Below, in pieces: positions 1-7,963 of a stretch of DNA of 59,070 nucleotides. A program made the translations under genes and the position numbers. The notes under the pieces were generated by a model, which worked only from the letters and a program-made list of their open reading frames with translations, did not search any database and was not told where the DNA came from. Source of the stretch: Butyrivibrio sp. (GTDB lineage Bacteria; Bacillota; Clostridia; Lachnospirales; Lachnospiraceae); assembly GCA_015056585.1 (NCBI GenBank), contig SVFZ01000045.1, forward strand, positions 1 through 59,070. The letters are read 5' to 3'. Position 1 is the first letter of the stretch; every line of letters starts with the position of its first letter.

Positions 1-293
1 CTGATAACTGTTCCATCATTACTTGGAGTAATTCCAAGATCTGACATCATGATAGCTTTCTCAATGTCCTTGATCAGAGTCTTGTCCCATGGCGCAATCT
101 GGATGATGCGGGCTTCGGGAACTGATACGTTACCAACCTGCTGGATTGGTGTAGGTGTTCCGTAATAATCAACCTTGATCTTATCAAGAACGTGTGGATT
201 AGCTCTTCCGGCACGGATTGAAGCAAGATCATCTCTAAGGAAGTCAAACGATTTCTGCATTTTATCATTATACTCTTTTAACTTTTCGTTCAT
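1..293 (-). CDS. frr: Ribosome recycling factor, 3' part cut by window edge
   Basis: The first 97 residues of ribosome recycling factor are visible and the rest lies beyond the left edge. The protein splits post-termination 70S ribosomes together with EF-G. Family signatures include the segment SIRAGRANPHVLDKI, the YYGTPTPIQQ stretch and the APWDK motif. The ATG is at 293-291 with GGAGG a few bases upstream. It follows pyrH by 27 bp on the same strand, the usual pyrH-frr order, so the two are almost certainly cotranscribed. Nothing odd is seen apart from the window truncation. Confidence 0.96.
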   Translation of the reverse strand, partial: MNEKLKEYNDKMQKSFDFLRDDLASIRAGRANPHVLDKIKVDYYGTPTPIQQVGNVSVPEARIIQIAPWDKTLIKDIEKAIMMSDLGITPSNDGTVI

Positions 294-320
294 ACCAAGC
301 CTCCAACTATTGGTGTCCTA

Positions 321-1016
321 TTAGTCTGTTGTAACTGTTGTTCCGTTAAAAGAACCTGTAGCAGCCTTTACGATGCTGTTTTCTTCCTGAAGAGCAAATA
401 CTCTCATAGGAACCTTATTATCTCTTGCAAGAATCGAAGCAGTCATATCAACTACCTGAAGATTCTGTGCAATAACATCGCTTATGGAAACTGTATCGTA
501 TCTCTTGGCATCAGGATTTTTAGCCGGATCTGAATCATAAACTCCGTCAATTGCCTTCGCAAGAAGGATATAATCAGCCTCAACCTCAATTGCTCTGAGA
601 ACAACACCTGTATCTGTTGAGAAGTAAGGATGTCCTGTACCGCCGGCGAAGAAAACCACCTGGCCTTTTGCAAAATACTTGTTAGCCCTGTCTTTGGAAA
701 AGAGCTTTGTAAATGATCCACACTCAAAAGGTGTAAGAATACTTGTCATCATGCCTACACTTCTGAATATTTCGGAAACATAGATGCAGTTCATGATAGT
801 CGCAAGCATTCCTATCTGGTCAGCCTTGGTGCGATCAATGTTCTCACTGCTTCTGCCTCTCCAGAAATTGCCTCCGCCGATAACAATTCCTACCTCTGTA
901 CCATCATCAACAAGTTTTTTTACCTGAAGAGCAACCTTTCTGACTGTTTCCTCGTCAAAGCCGGTCTTCTTCTCACCTGCAAGAGCTTCTCCGCTCAGTT
1001 TCAATAAAATCCTCAT
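321..1016 (-). CDS. pyrH: UMP kinase
   Basis: UMP kinase of the amino-acid-kinase fold makes UDP from UMP and ATP in pyrimidine nucleotide synthesis. The 231-residue length is normal for bacterial PyrH. The N-terminal RILLKLSGEALAG phosphate-binding segment, the GGGNFWRGR loop and the DQIGMLATIMN helix are characteristic. The ATG is preceded by a GGAG box. It sits 25 bp after the bactofilin gene and 27 bp before frr, so it is the third gene of a deacetylase-bactofilin-pyrH-frr transcript. That makes an essential housekeeping pair the tail of a cell-wall operon. Confidence 0.97.
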   Translation of the reverse strand: MRILLKLSGEALAGEKKTGFDEETVRKVALQVKKLVDDGTEVGIVIGGGNFWRGRSSENIDRTKADQIGMLATIMNCIYVSEIFRSVGMMTSILTPFECGSFTKLFSKDRANKYFAKGQVVFFAGGTGHPYFSTDTGVVLRAIEVEADYILLAKAIDGVYDSDPAKNPDAKRYDTVSISDVIAQNLQVVDMTASILARDNKVPMRVFALQEENSIVKAATGSFNGTTVTTD

Positions 1017-1041
1017 AATTTACTCCACTTTTTTTATTTAA

Positions 1042-2040
1042 TTATCTGTTTTTAAGAGTCTCAAAGAACTCTGAAGGATTGACATCAGCATAAGCCTGTG
1101 AGCACATACCTTCAATAACGGCACCGTTATTGATCTGAACAGACTGAGACTTGATGTTTCCCATAACGATAGCTGTTGTATCAAGAACAACAGGTCCGTG
1201 AACATCGATGTCACCCTTAACAGCACCTGCAATAACTGCGCTTGATCCAAAAATGTTACCAACTATAACAGTGCTCTGGCCAACCTTAACACTGCCTTTA
1301 CTCCTTACTTCTCCGGTAATTCTTGCTGACTCTGCATAAACCTCAGCTGCGTCAGAATCGCCGATGATCTCTCCTGTGATATTAAGCTTGCCAAGGCACT
1401 TTACGTTGCCTGCAATCTTTCCGATCAGATCAAGAGATCCTGTAGTCTGTACATCTCCTGTAATCTCCATGCCTTCTGTGATGCTGGCAGTCTCATCTGT
1501 TGGTGTCTGCTGTTCGAAATCCATAACTTCATTTCCCCCGTTTTCAATATTTTCTGTAGCTGCAAGTGTTTCCTGCGCGTACTCCTCAACATGTCCTTCG
1601 CTGATAGCCTCTATAGCCGACTTTGGCTCCTCTGATCTGGCTTCTTCCTCAGTCTGCTCCTCGATCTTCTCCTCAAGTTCCTTGAGAGATTCCTCTTCAA
1701 GCCCGCGTCTTAATTCTGCAATAGTTTCCATTGCACTCTTGGGTCCCTCTTTGGGTGTTTCAAAAAACTCTTCCTCAGGTTCTGCTTCAGGCTCGACAGT
1801 CTCCTCAGTTTCGATCGTCTCTGCTGCTTCTTCTGTTGACCCGGACTCTTCATTAACATCATCAAGCTTGATATCGTCAAGACGATTAAGCATGCTGTCG
1901 ATATCTACCTTCTCAGGCTCGCCCCCAAGCGCACCCTTTGCTTTGTCCTTATCAAGAGTAGCTGTTTCTTCCTTGTCCTCCGGCATCAGAGTGTTCACGG
2001 CCTGTGAAAGGTCGTTTTTCAGCTCAGAAAAAAATCCCAT
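1042..2040 (-). CDS. Bactofilin-family polymer-forming protein with long acidic N-terminus
   Basis: The protein is 332 residues. About the last 140 residues form a right-handed beta-helix of the bactofilin (DUF583) type, with repeating short strands such as GDVQTTGSLDLIGKI, GNVKCLGKLNITGEI and SVKVGQSTVIVGNIFG. Bactofilins polymerise into membrane-associated cytoskeletal filaments and position cell-wall enzymes. The first 170-190 residues are highly acidic (Glu/Asp-rich), probably disordered, and much longer than the usual bactofilin tail. I place the start at 2040 because an upstream in-frame ATG at 2055 overlaps the GGAGG that lies 8 nt before the 2040 ATG. It is 31 bp downstream of a peptidoglycan deacetylase gene, which supports a cell-wall role. 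Confidence 0.85.
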   Translation of the reverse strand: MGFFSELKNDLSQAVNTLMPEDKEETATLDKDKAKGALGGEPEKVDIDSMLNRLDDIKLDDVNEESGSTEEAAETIETEETVEPEAEPEEEFFETPKEGPKSAMETIAELRRGLEEESLKELEEKIEEQTEEEARSEEPKSAIEAISEGHVEEYAQETLAATENIENGGNEVMDFEQQTPTDETASITEGMEITGDVQTTGSLDLIGKIAGNVKCLGKLNITGEIIGDSDAAEVYAESARITGEVRSKGSVKVGQSTVIVGNIFGSSAVIAGAVKGDIDVHGPVVLDTTAIVMGNIKSQSVQINNGAVIEGMCSQAYADVNPSEFFETLKNR

Positions 2041-2071
2041 CCTGATATCCTCCATTCACTTTATGTCTAGA

Positions 2072-3106
2072 TTAGTATTTGATATGTTGAACCGGTAACG
2101 TATCATCCGTTATCGGAACTATCACTGTATTGTCCATAGCCTGAATAGCCTCAATGATCTCCGGCAGTGCCTCAACCGTGCTCATCTTGTCTGCAGCATC
2201 ATGCAAAAGAACTATGGAATGTTTAAATCTCGGAACATTGTTTACCACATTGCTGTAGATAGTCGCCTTGGTGGCGCCGCCTGTGGCATCGCCTCCGGCT
2301 ACATTCCAGTCAAAAAATGTAATATCCTCTTCGTTAAGGCACTCAACCAGATCCTTCATATCAGCCTGGCTGACGGTATTGGAGCTGCCACCGGGAAATC
2401 TGTAGTACTTGGACCAGGTTCCCGTAGTCTCATTCAAAAAGCGCCTTAACTTATCAAGATCCTCCTTGAAAGAATCCACGGAAGCATAGATCACATTATA
2501 TTTATGGCTGTATGAATGCATTCCCAGGGTATGACCCTCATCAACAATCCTCTTATAAGCTTCAGTATACCTCGAATCAGGCTTGCCACATACAAAAAAG
2601 GTAGCCTTAACATCATACTCTTTTAAAATGTCCAATATCTTATCTGTTGAAGAACTCGGTCCGTCATCAAAGGTGAGATAGACGTACCTTGTACCCTCTA
2701 TATTCTCACTGCTGCCTGCATCCTCTTTAGGTGTGTCACCTGATGTGACAGCACTGCCGTCAATGTCGTACTGTTTGTTTTCTTCTGCACCGGGTTCATC
2801 TGCCAAAGTATTGCTCTGTGTCCGGCTCTGAAGAGAGTCCTCACTCGTCTCTGCCACGGCAGCCTCTAAATCGTCACTTCCAAGGATTTCTCTCTCTGTT
2901 CCAAAGCGATTCCTGTACCATTCCAGATCAGCCCTGCTCTGCTCATATTCGCTCCTGAGCCTGTCATATCGGATAGCCAGAATAATGCATATACAAAGAG
3001 GTATAAGACATGACGCAGCCACAGTACCAACAATCAATCTTCTCAAATATGTAATTTTCTTGCTGTATACTTTTCTGGACTTTTTATCATCCTTGTCCAT
3101 AGTCAT
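2072..3106 (-). CDS. Membrane-anchored polysaccharide deacetylase (NodB/CE4 domain), probable peptidoglycan deacetylase
   Basis: The protein is 344 residues with one N-terminal membrane segment (about 24-46), a short coiled region, an acidic linker (about 75-138) and a CE4 NodB domain (about 140-340). Catalytic motifs are intact: TFDDGP (145-150, general-base Asp147 and metal Asp148), HSYSH (His197 and His201 metal ligands), RFPGG (236-240) and LLHD (300-303). CE4 enzymes of this layout remove acetyl groups from peptidoglycan N-acetylglucosamine outside the cell. It is the first gene of the operon with bactofilin, pyrH and frr. Either Met1 or Met3 could be the start. Chitin or xylan deacetylation is less likely given the context. 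Confidence 0.9.
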   Translation of the reverse strand: MTMDKDDKKSRKVYSKKITYLRRLIVGTVAASCLIPLCICIILAIRYDRLRSEYEQSRADLEWYRNRFGTEREILGSDDLEAAVAETSEDSLQSRTQSNTLADEPGAEENKQYDIDGSAVTSGDTPKEDAGSSENIEGTRYVYLTFDDGPSSSTDKILDILKEYDVKATFFVCGKPDSRYTEAYKRIVDEGHTLGMHSYSHKYNVIYASVDSFKEDLDKLRRFLNETTGTWSKYYRFPGGSSNTVSQADMKDLVECLNEEDITFFDWNVAGGDATGGATKATIYSNVVNNVPRFKHSIVLLHDAADKMSTVEALPEIIEAIQAMDNTVIVPITDDTLPVQHIKY

Positions 3107-3148
3107 TTCTTAATCAAATCTCTTTCAAGTTATAATATACCAAAAGAT

Positions 3149-3154
3149 AGTATA
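3149..3154 (-). promoter_or_regulatory. Probable extended -10 promoter of the deacetylase-bactofilin-pyrH-frr operon
   Basis: On the minus strand the sequence reads TGCTATACT, an extended -10 (TGn plus TATACT), about 45 bp before the deacetylase start. No good -35 is visible, only a T-run at about the right distance, as is common for extended -10 promoters. Confidence 0.45.
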
Positions 3155-3200
3155 GCATAGAATTGAACCGCAAAAAAGAGCAATTTCAATGAAACAAAAG

Positions 3201-3225
3201 AATGTCGGGAGTTTTTCCCGACATT
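3201..3225 (-). terminator. Rho-independent terminator of the secreted protein gene at 3258-3941
   Basis: A perfect 10-bp stem (AATGTCGGGA / TCCCGACATT) with a 5-nt loop is followed on the minus strand by a T-rich run. It lies 33 bp past the stop codon and separates this gene from the deacetylase operon. Confidence 0.85.
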
Positions 3226-3257
3226 CAAAATCTGTTGATATTATATTTTAGATTAGC

Positions 3258-3941
3258 TTAAAAATCCGACACCACTTCGTTGCCAGCAGATGTATAAGTC
3301 ATGATATAGTCATCAAAGGTTCCTGCATTATAGCCTATAACCTGGGAATTGGTGCTTCCTCCATGGAAAACATAGCCTGTATCGGCAATATTTACAGTGT
3401 CAAATGCCACCGGTTTTCCCTTTTTAAGGAACACTGTCCTTATTCCCACTCCCTGAATATCCTTCTCGGAATAGTTTGTGGCTGATACCTCTATACATTC
3501 GCCTATCCTTGTTGTTCCCACATTCACAGAATTATATGTGCAGTTTTCAGTCTCCGATGTATTAAATACATACTGATATTTAACTGCATTTTTTATCTGT
3601 TTGTTAAGGAACTTGCCGTAGAGCATAAACTGCTGCCCTCTTCCAACTGCGTCAAAATAATCATTGACCTTTGCAAGCACCTCCCCGGCCTCGTTAAGGG
3701 CAACAAAATCAGCGTTTATACTGATATCTTTCCCTGTATTGTTGGTCGCAACAACCACATAATATGTGCTGTAACCAAATCCATCCGGAATCACATATTC
3801 ACTGTCAATCTGAATGTTTTTGTTGTCTTTTGCGGAAAAATCCGATGCACTTGCATTTACAGTCGAAACACTCAAACCTGAAGCTAAAAGAATTAAAGAA
3901 AATCCTAAGATCAGCAGCGTTGAAAAAATCCTTTTTTTCAT
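3258..3941 (-). CDS. Secreted protein of unknown function
   Basis: The protein is 227 residues and begins with a clear signal peptide (MKKR, a hydrophobic stretch to about residue 25, cleavage near VNASA). The mature part is beta-rich. It has an FxLYD-like pattern: a conserved hydrophobic strand YYVVVATNNTGKDISINADFVALNEAGEV near the start and a second copy-like segment around EVSATNYSEKDIQGVGIRTVFL. FxLYD-type domains are extracellular and of unknown ligand. I cannot name a function. The ATG follows a GGAGG at 9 nt. It is 139 bp downstream of the DUF5722 gene on the same strand and ends at its own terminator. Confidence 0.75.
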   Translation of the reverse strand: MKKRIFSTLLILGFSLILLASGLSVSTVNASASDFSAKDNKNIQIDSEYVIPDGFGYSTYYVVVATNNTGKDISINADFVALNEAGEVLAKVNDYFDAVGRGQQFMLYGKFLNKQIKNAVKYQYVFNTSETENCTYNSVNVGTTRIGECIEVSATNYSEKDIQGVGIRTVFLKKGKPVAFDTVNIADTGYVFHGGSTNSQVIGYNAGTFDDYIMTYTSAGNEVVSDF

Positions 3942-3964
3942 ATGCAGGCTACCCTCCGAACAAA

Positions 3965-3984
3965 AATTATTTATATAAATAATT
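3965..3984. repeat. 20-bp perfect AT palindrome upstream of the secreted protein gene
   Basis: AATTATTTATATAAATAATT is its own reverse complement and lies 24 bp upstream of the 3941 start. It could be an operator or simply a promoter-region AT tract. It overlaps where a -10 element would be expected. Confidence 0.5.
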
Positions 3985-4080
3985 ATGCCGATTCGAGAAA
4001 AATTAATCGAGAGTAGCGACAGTTATTTAATCCTTTTTTTAGCTTTCTTAAAAATGTATAAATCCCGCACTGGTACTGGG

Positions 4081-5706
4081 CTAGCGGGCATTCATGGCGG
4101 CGTTCCAATCGGCAATTCCTGCGTAATTTGCAGCGAAGTTTTTATAATTCTGCGCATTAGCGCCGTTCATGTTGGCAAAGAAGTCAAAAGCCTGCTTCCG
4201 TGCTCCGTTTTGATAGCTAAGACCAACGCTAAGGCCGTTTTTTACTTCAGCCGGGAAGTCTGTCTGCCTGTTAAATATGATCATATCCAGATACTGATTG
4301 GTCATAGTCCTGTAATACGCATAAACTATGGCTGCTGCCTGTGCTGCCTCTCCCTGATTGGAGGAATAGCCCACCTCGGTAAGCAAAATATCCCTTACCT
4401 GTCCCCTTGTTCCTCTCATGAAAGCAAGGCTCATGTAGTCAGTAAGCTGCTCAATATTCTCCATGCTTATGTAGGGAGAATCCATTGTATGACTGATCAT
4501 TGCAGCAGTCTTGGCGTTCTTCGGTGTCCAGAAGCTTGTCCATACCATTGGATAATTATACGGGTGAAATGCCAGTGCCCAGTCAAAATTACCCTGTGCC
4601 TGGATGTATGCATTTACATGCTCAAGAGTTGTCCTTGCCGTATAGTTTGCTCCCCCGGCAACAGACATCCACTCATTATCAAGGCTGAGGCACACTGTTG
4701 CATTTGCGTTCTGACTCCTTATGGCAGTATAGCAAACCCTCAGAGAATCCGCATAAAGCCTGGCATAAGTAGCTATGTCCATCGGATCCGCATAATTCCA
4801 TGCATCCTTTGCGTTTACCTCATTGGCTATAACCCAGTTGTCCACCTGTCCCACGCCGTGCTGTCCATCGTATCTGTTTGCAAGAAACGATACAACCGCT
4901 TCAAGGGCTTCCAGCCCCGCATCCTCGGAAGTATTCATGAGATAATAGCTGGATCTGGTTCTGCCGATCCCTGATCTCGCATAGGGAGATATCATATATT
5001 CCTCCCCTGCAGCATAAGGATTTAGCAAAACCATGGTAAGACTTATGCCCTGAGAAGACGTGATCCTTACACAGTGATCATACTGGCTCATATAAGAAGA
5101 ATCAAAGTAGTAGGTCTTTCCGTTGTATGGATAGGCTATGACCTTATTTCCACCTATCACATCCTCAAGATTTATATTGTATGCAGCCTGCTGAACTCCT
5201 AAAGTCAGAACTTCGGTATTGCCGTTGCCTATTTTCGCGCCGTCAAGGATAAGGCCTTTTTTGCCGTTATTCTTTTTGGGCAGTGAAACATGGGCAAGTG
5301 CCTCAGGATTTGAGATATATCTCGCTGCGCATATAGGAACTACTGCTCCGCCCTGAAGTACCGCAATCTGGAACTTCTCGTATAGGTGACAGGCTGTAGT
5401 ACCGTAGCCCAAAGGAAACACAAATACAGCTTCAGCACCGATGGGAGCTGTTGCTACCACATTGCCTGCAGGCGTGTCCTGATAGGTCTTTTCAGCATAT
5501 AAATAAAAGATACCATCGTCACTATCTGGCAAATCCGATGCAGTGGCTGTCACTACCACGTTATCTCCGTTAATTGTAGCTGATGTTATGGAAACAAATC
5601 CGGTTCCTGCTGCATTTGAATCAAATGAATAAAATAAAAAAACGAATGTTACCAAAGAAAAAGTCAGAAATAGCCTTAAGAAAATATTTGAAAGTTTTTT
5701 TGCCAT
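4081..5706 (-). CDS. Secreted DUF5722-type TIM-barrel protein, candidate glycoside hydrolase
   Basis: The protein is 541 residues with an N-terminal signal peptide (about 1-32, ending SNAA). A small beta domain (about 35-130) is followed by a catalytic-type barrel (about 150-530). The barrel carries WVIANEVNAKD (Glu296) and LLTEVGYSS (Glu444). Their placement after presumptive strands 4 and 7 is what retaining clan GH-A enzymes use for acid/base and nucleophile. The overall sequence resembles DUF5722 proteins, which have no settled substrate. The ATG has GGAGGG 4 nt upstream. It follows truA by 41 bp on the same strand and may share its transcript. Function as a glycosidase is inference, not proof. 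Confidence 0.75.
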   Translation of the reverse strand: MAKKLSNIFLRLFLTFSLVTFVFLFYSFDSNAAGTGFVSITSATINGDNVVVTATASDLPDSDDGIFYLYAEKTYQDTPAGNVVATAPIGAEAVFVFPLGYGTTACHLYEKFQIAVLQGGAVVPICAARYISNPEALAHVSLPKKNNGKKGLILDGAKIGNGNTEVLTLGVQQAAYNINLEDVIGGNKVIAYPYNGKTYYFDSSYMSQYDHCVRITSSQGISLTMVLLNPYAAGEEYMISPYARSGIGRTRSSYYLMNTSEDAGLEALEAVVSFLANRYDGQHGVGQVDNWVIANEVNAKDAWNYADPMDIATYARLYADSLRVCYTAIRSQNANATVCLSLDNEWMSVAGGANYTARTTLEHVNAYIQAQGNFDWALAFHPYNYPMVWTSFWTPKNAKTAAMISHTMDSPYISMENIEQLTDYMSLAFMRGTRGQVRDILLTEVGYSSNQGEAAQAAAIVYAYYRTMTNQYLDMIIFNRQTDFPAEVKNGLSVGLSYQNGARKQAFDFFANMNGANAQNYKNFAANYAGIADWNAAMNAR

Positions 5707-5747
5707 GTACCCTCCATAAGAAAAAATAAGGAAATTATGCTCTCAGC

Positions 5748-6500
5748 CTAGTAATCCACCTTCATCATGCAAAGCCCCTCAGGTCTTGCTGTCGGCCCTG
5801 CTTTTTGTCTGTCGCAGGCCTCAAGGATTTCTTTTACCTGCTCAGGCTCAATATTTCCATACCCCACTTCCAAAAGAGTTCCTGTCAGAATACGCACCAT
5901 ATTCTGCAAAAAACCGTTTCCATGAAAATATAGCCTTATGTAATTTCCGCTCCTTTCTATTTTTATGTTATCCACACACCTTACGGTGGATTTCTTCATA
6001 TGTGTATTACCACAAAAGCTCTTAAAATCGTGTGTTCCGATAAGATATTCAGATGCTTCCTGCATTTTGATAACATCCGGTTCTTTATCCAGAATAGTCA
6101 CGTATTTTCTGTCAAATACCGGTTTTGATGCCCCGTACCAGCAGGTATATCTGTAAGTTTTGCCAAGTGCATTGTATCTTGCGTGAAATCTGTCAGAACA
6201 GGCTTTTACCTCATTGACGCTTATATCCTCCGGAAGATAAGTGTTCATGTAGTCCTGTATCTCGCTCTCAGTCTTATCGGTATCCAGCACAACGTTTGCT
6301 GTCATTGCCCTGGCATGAACCCCCGCATCTGTTCTGCCTGCACCAATAACATTCACTTTTTCGCCATCAGTAACACCTGTCATTTTTGAAAGGACACTTT
6401 CAAGCTTACCCTGAATGGTCATGTCCTTACCGGGCTGTCTCTCCCACCCGAAAAACCTGGTACCATCATAGCTGATGGTCAGTTTATAATTTCGTTTCAT
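5748..6500 (-). CDS. truA: tRNA pseudouridine synthase A
   Basis: TruA converts uridines 38-40 of the tRNA anticodon arm to pseudouridine. The 250-residue length is standard. The catalytic aspartate lies in the GAGRTDAGVHA motif. The FFGWERQPG and YLIGTHDFKSFC segments and the NGFLQNMVRILTGTLLEVG C-terminal region are also diagnostic. The ribosome-binding site is weak (GAAG). The next gene downstream, a secreted DUF5722 protein, begins only 41 bp after the stop and is functionally unrelated. Confidence 0.97.
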   Translation of the reverse strand: MKRNYKLTISYDGTRFFGWERQPGKDMTIQGKLESVLSKMTGVTDGEKVNVIGAGRTDAGVHARAMTANVVLDTDKTESEIQDYMNTYLPEDISVNEVKACSDRFHARYNALGKTYRYTCWYGASKPVFDRKYVTILDKEPDVIKMQEASEYLIGTHDFKSFCGNTHMKKSTVRCVDNIKIERSGNYIRLYFHGNGFLQNMVRILTGTLLEVGYGNIEPEQVKEILEACDRQKAGPTARPEGLCMMKVDY

Positions 6501-6568
6501 TACTTCGTAACCCTTTCAGCACAAATTGATCCGCTTTATTAATCTTAACATAACAATCTGCATCAAAA

Positions 6569-6606
6569 GAAGCTAAATCTGCATATTTTATGCAAATTTA
6601 GCTTCT
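6569..6606 (-). terminator. Terminator of the tldD-tldE operon
   Basis: A stem of about 17 bp with one mismatch (arms at 6569-6585 and 6590-6606, around AGAAGCTAAAT) has a 4-nt loop and is followed on the minus strand by TTTT. It lies 27 bp after the tldE stop. Confidence 0.85.
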
Positions 6607-6633
6607 TGTACTGTACATATAGCAGATTCTGTC

Positions 6634-7932
6634 TTATTTACCGGAAATGATCACACCGGTGGCAGCAATGTATGGAGCTACAGAACCTCCGTCACAAACA
6701 AGTTCCTTGGAAATTGCGCAGATATTTTTGACAATGTCACCTATATTGCCGTTTACCATAGTCTCAGATACCGCATATTTTATTTCTCCGTTTTCAACAT
6801 AAAAGCTGTTCTTGGCAACTCCTGAAAAATCTCCGTTTGTTCCCGGCTCTCCTCCTGAAAATCCGCCCATGATCAGTCCTTTGTCAACAGACTTTATTAT
6901 TTCTTCAAGGCTCTTATCACCGGGCTCTACCACAAGGGCCCATCCGGTGTTTTTCACAACCTTTCTGCCTGTTTTGTTAGCCGCATAAAGGCTTAAGCTG
7001 TGAGTTTTCAACACACCCTTTTCTATGAGAGTTACATCCTCAGCCCTGAATCCATCCTGAGTTCCTCTTTCTCCGTTAACGATTCTCTTATCAAAAGGCT
7101 TCTTTGAAACTGTAAGCTTATCGCTTGCAACCTGCTCACCAACTTTATCAAGCCATAGGCTGGTTCCGTCAATAATAACTCCGTCAGACATGTAATTGCC
7201 TATGAGCGCCCCCATAAACTGGGTAACCACATCAGGAGTAAGAATAACCGTACCTTCAAATTTGCCTTCAATACTCTTAGTGTGAATACTGTTGCTTACA
7301 TCCTCCAGTTTCTTTCTAAAGTTACTAAGTTCCATAAATGGCTTATCCAGATTATCTACTGTGACATATGCTCCGCTGATTCCGGTGTTGATGCCATCCT
7401 CATTTGCGCTCATATTTATGTAAAAAGTGTAGTTGCCGGAATAATCCTCAAACTCTGTCCCATTGCTGTTTCTTGATATCCAATGGCTCTTGCCGAAAGA
7501 TCCTACTGCAGTCATTACAAGAACTTTCGGAAACTCCTTCTTTATTGTGTCAAGACATTCCTGTATTCTCTCCACAAATTTGTCCATATCAGGCTCATAA
7601 ATCCCCTGTCTGAATACTTCCTTGCCCTGATCCGGAGCTATGTCATGACATGGATCCTCCGGAGATGACTGGGCTGCACTCTCGCTGTCTTCAGCCAGCC
7701 TCAAAAGCGCTTCCTTTGAAAGGTCATTTCCGCTGGTACTTCCCATTTTATTATCTTTAAATACCGTTAATGAAGTATAATAATCAAAGCCGGTTCTCAT
7801 AAGCTTGAACTCACCGTTTTCAATGTTGAGTTCCTGTTTTTCGGACTTTACAAGAACATAGGTATATTTTTCCAGCTTTTTATCTTTAAGTATATTGTCA
7901 AATAAATCCGCAACTTCTCTCATCTCGTTCAT
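6634..7932 (-). CDS. tldE: TldE/PmbA-family protein, partner of TldD
   Basis: The protein is 432 residues and matches the TldE/PmbA family, the non-catalytic partner in the TldD/TldE heterodimeric metalloprotease. That complex trims unfolded or modified peptides such as microcin leader peptides. Visible family features are the TSLTVFKDNKMGS region, the VILTPDVVTQFMGALIGNYMSDG block, a KRIVNGERGTQDG segment and the C-terminal NGDFSGVAKNSFYVENGEI motif. It lacks the HExxxH motif, as expected for the TldE side. It starts 31 bp after tldD on the same strand. No dedicated RiPP precursor is visible next to it, so a general housekeeping role is likely. Confidence 0.9.
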   Translation of the reverse strand: MNEMREVADLFDNILKDKKLEKYTYVLVKSEKQELNIENGEFKLMRTGFDYYTSLTVFKDNKMGSTSGNDLSKEALLRLAEDSESAAQSSPEDPCHDIAPDQGKEVFRQGIYEPDMDKFVERIQECLDTIKKEFPKVLVMTAVGSFGKSHWISRNSNGTEFEDYSGNYTFYINMSANEDGINTGISGAYVTVDNLDKPFMELSNFRKKLEDVSNSIHTKSIEGKFEGTVILTPDVVTQFMGALIGNYMSDGVIIDGTSLWLDKVGEQVASDKLTVSKKPFDKRIVNGERGTQDGFRAEDVTLIEKGVLKTHSLSLYAANKTGRKVVKNTGWALVVEPGDKSLEEIIKSVDKGLIMGGFSGGEPGTNGDFSGVAKNSFYVENGEIKYAVSETMVNGNIGDIVKNICAISKELVCDGGSVAPYIAATGVIISGK

Positions 7933-7963
7933 TTTGTATACGTCCTCTCCTTAAATGATAGCA

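Noticed and set aside
1364..2098. 244-codon plus-strand ORF
   Set aside because: Serine-rich low-complexity shadow of the acidic tail of the bactofilin gene.
3985..4974. 329-codon plus-strand ORF
   Set aside because: It lies antisense inside the DUF5722 gene, has Cys- and Ile-rich non-protein-like composition, and has no ribosome-binding site.
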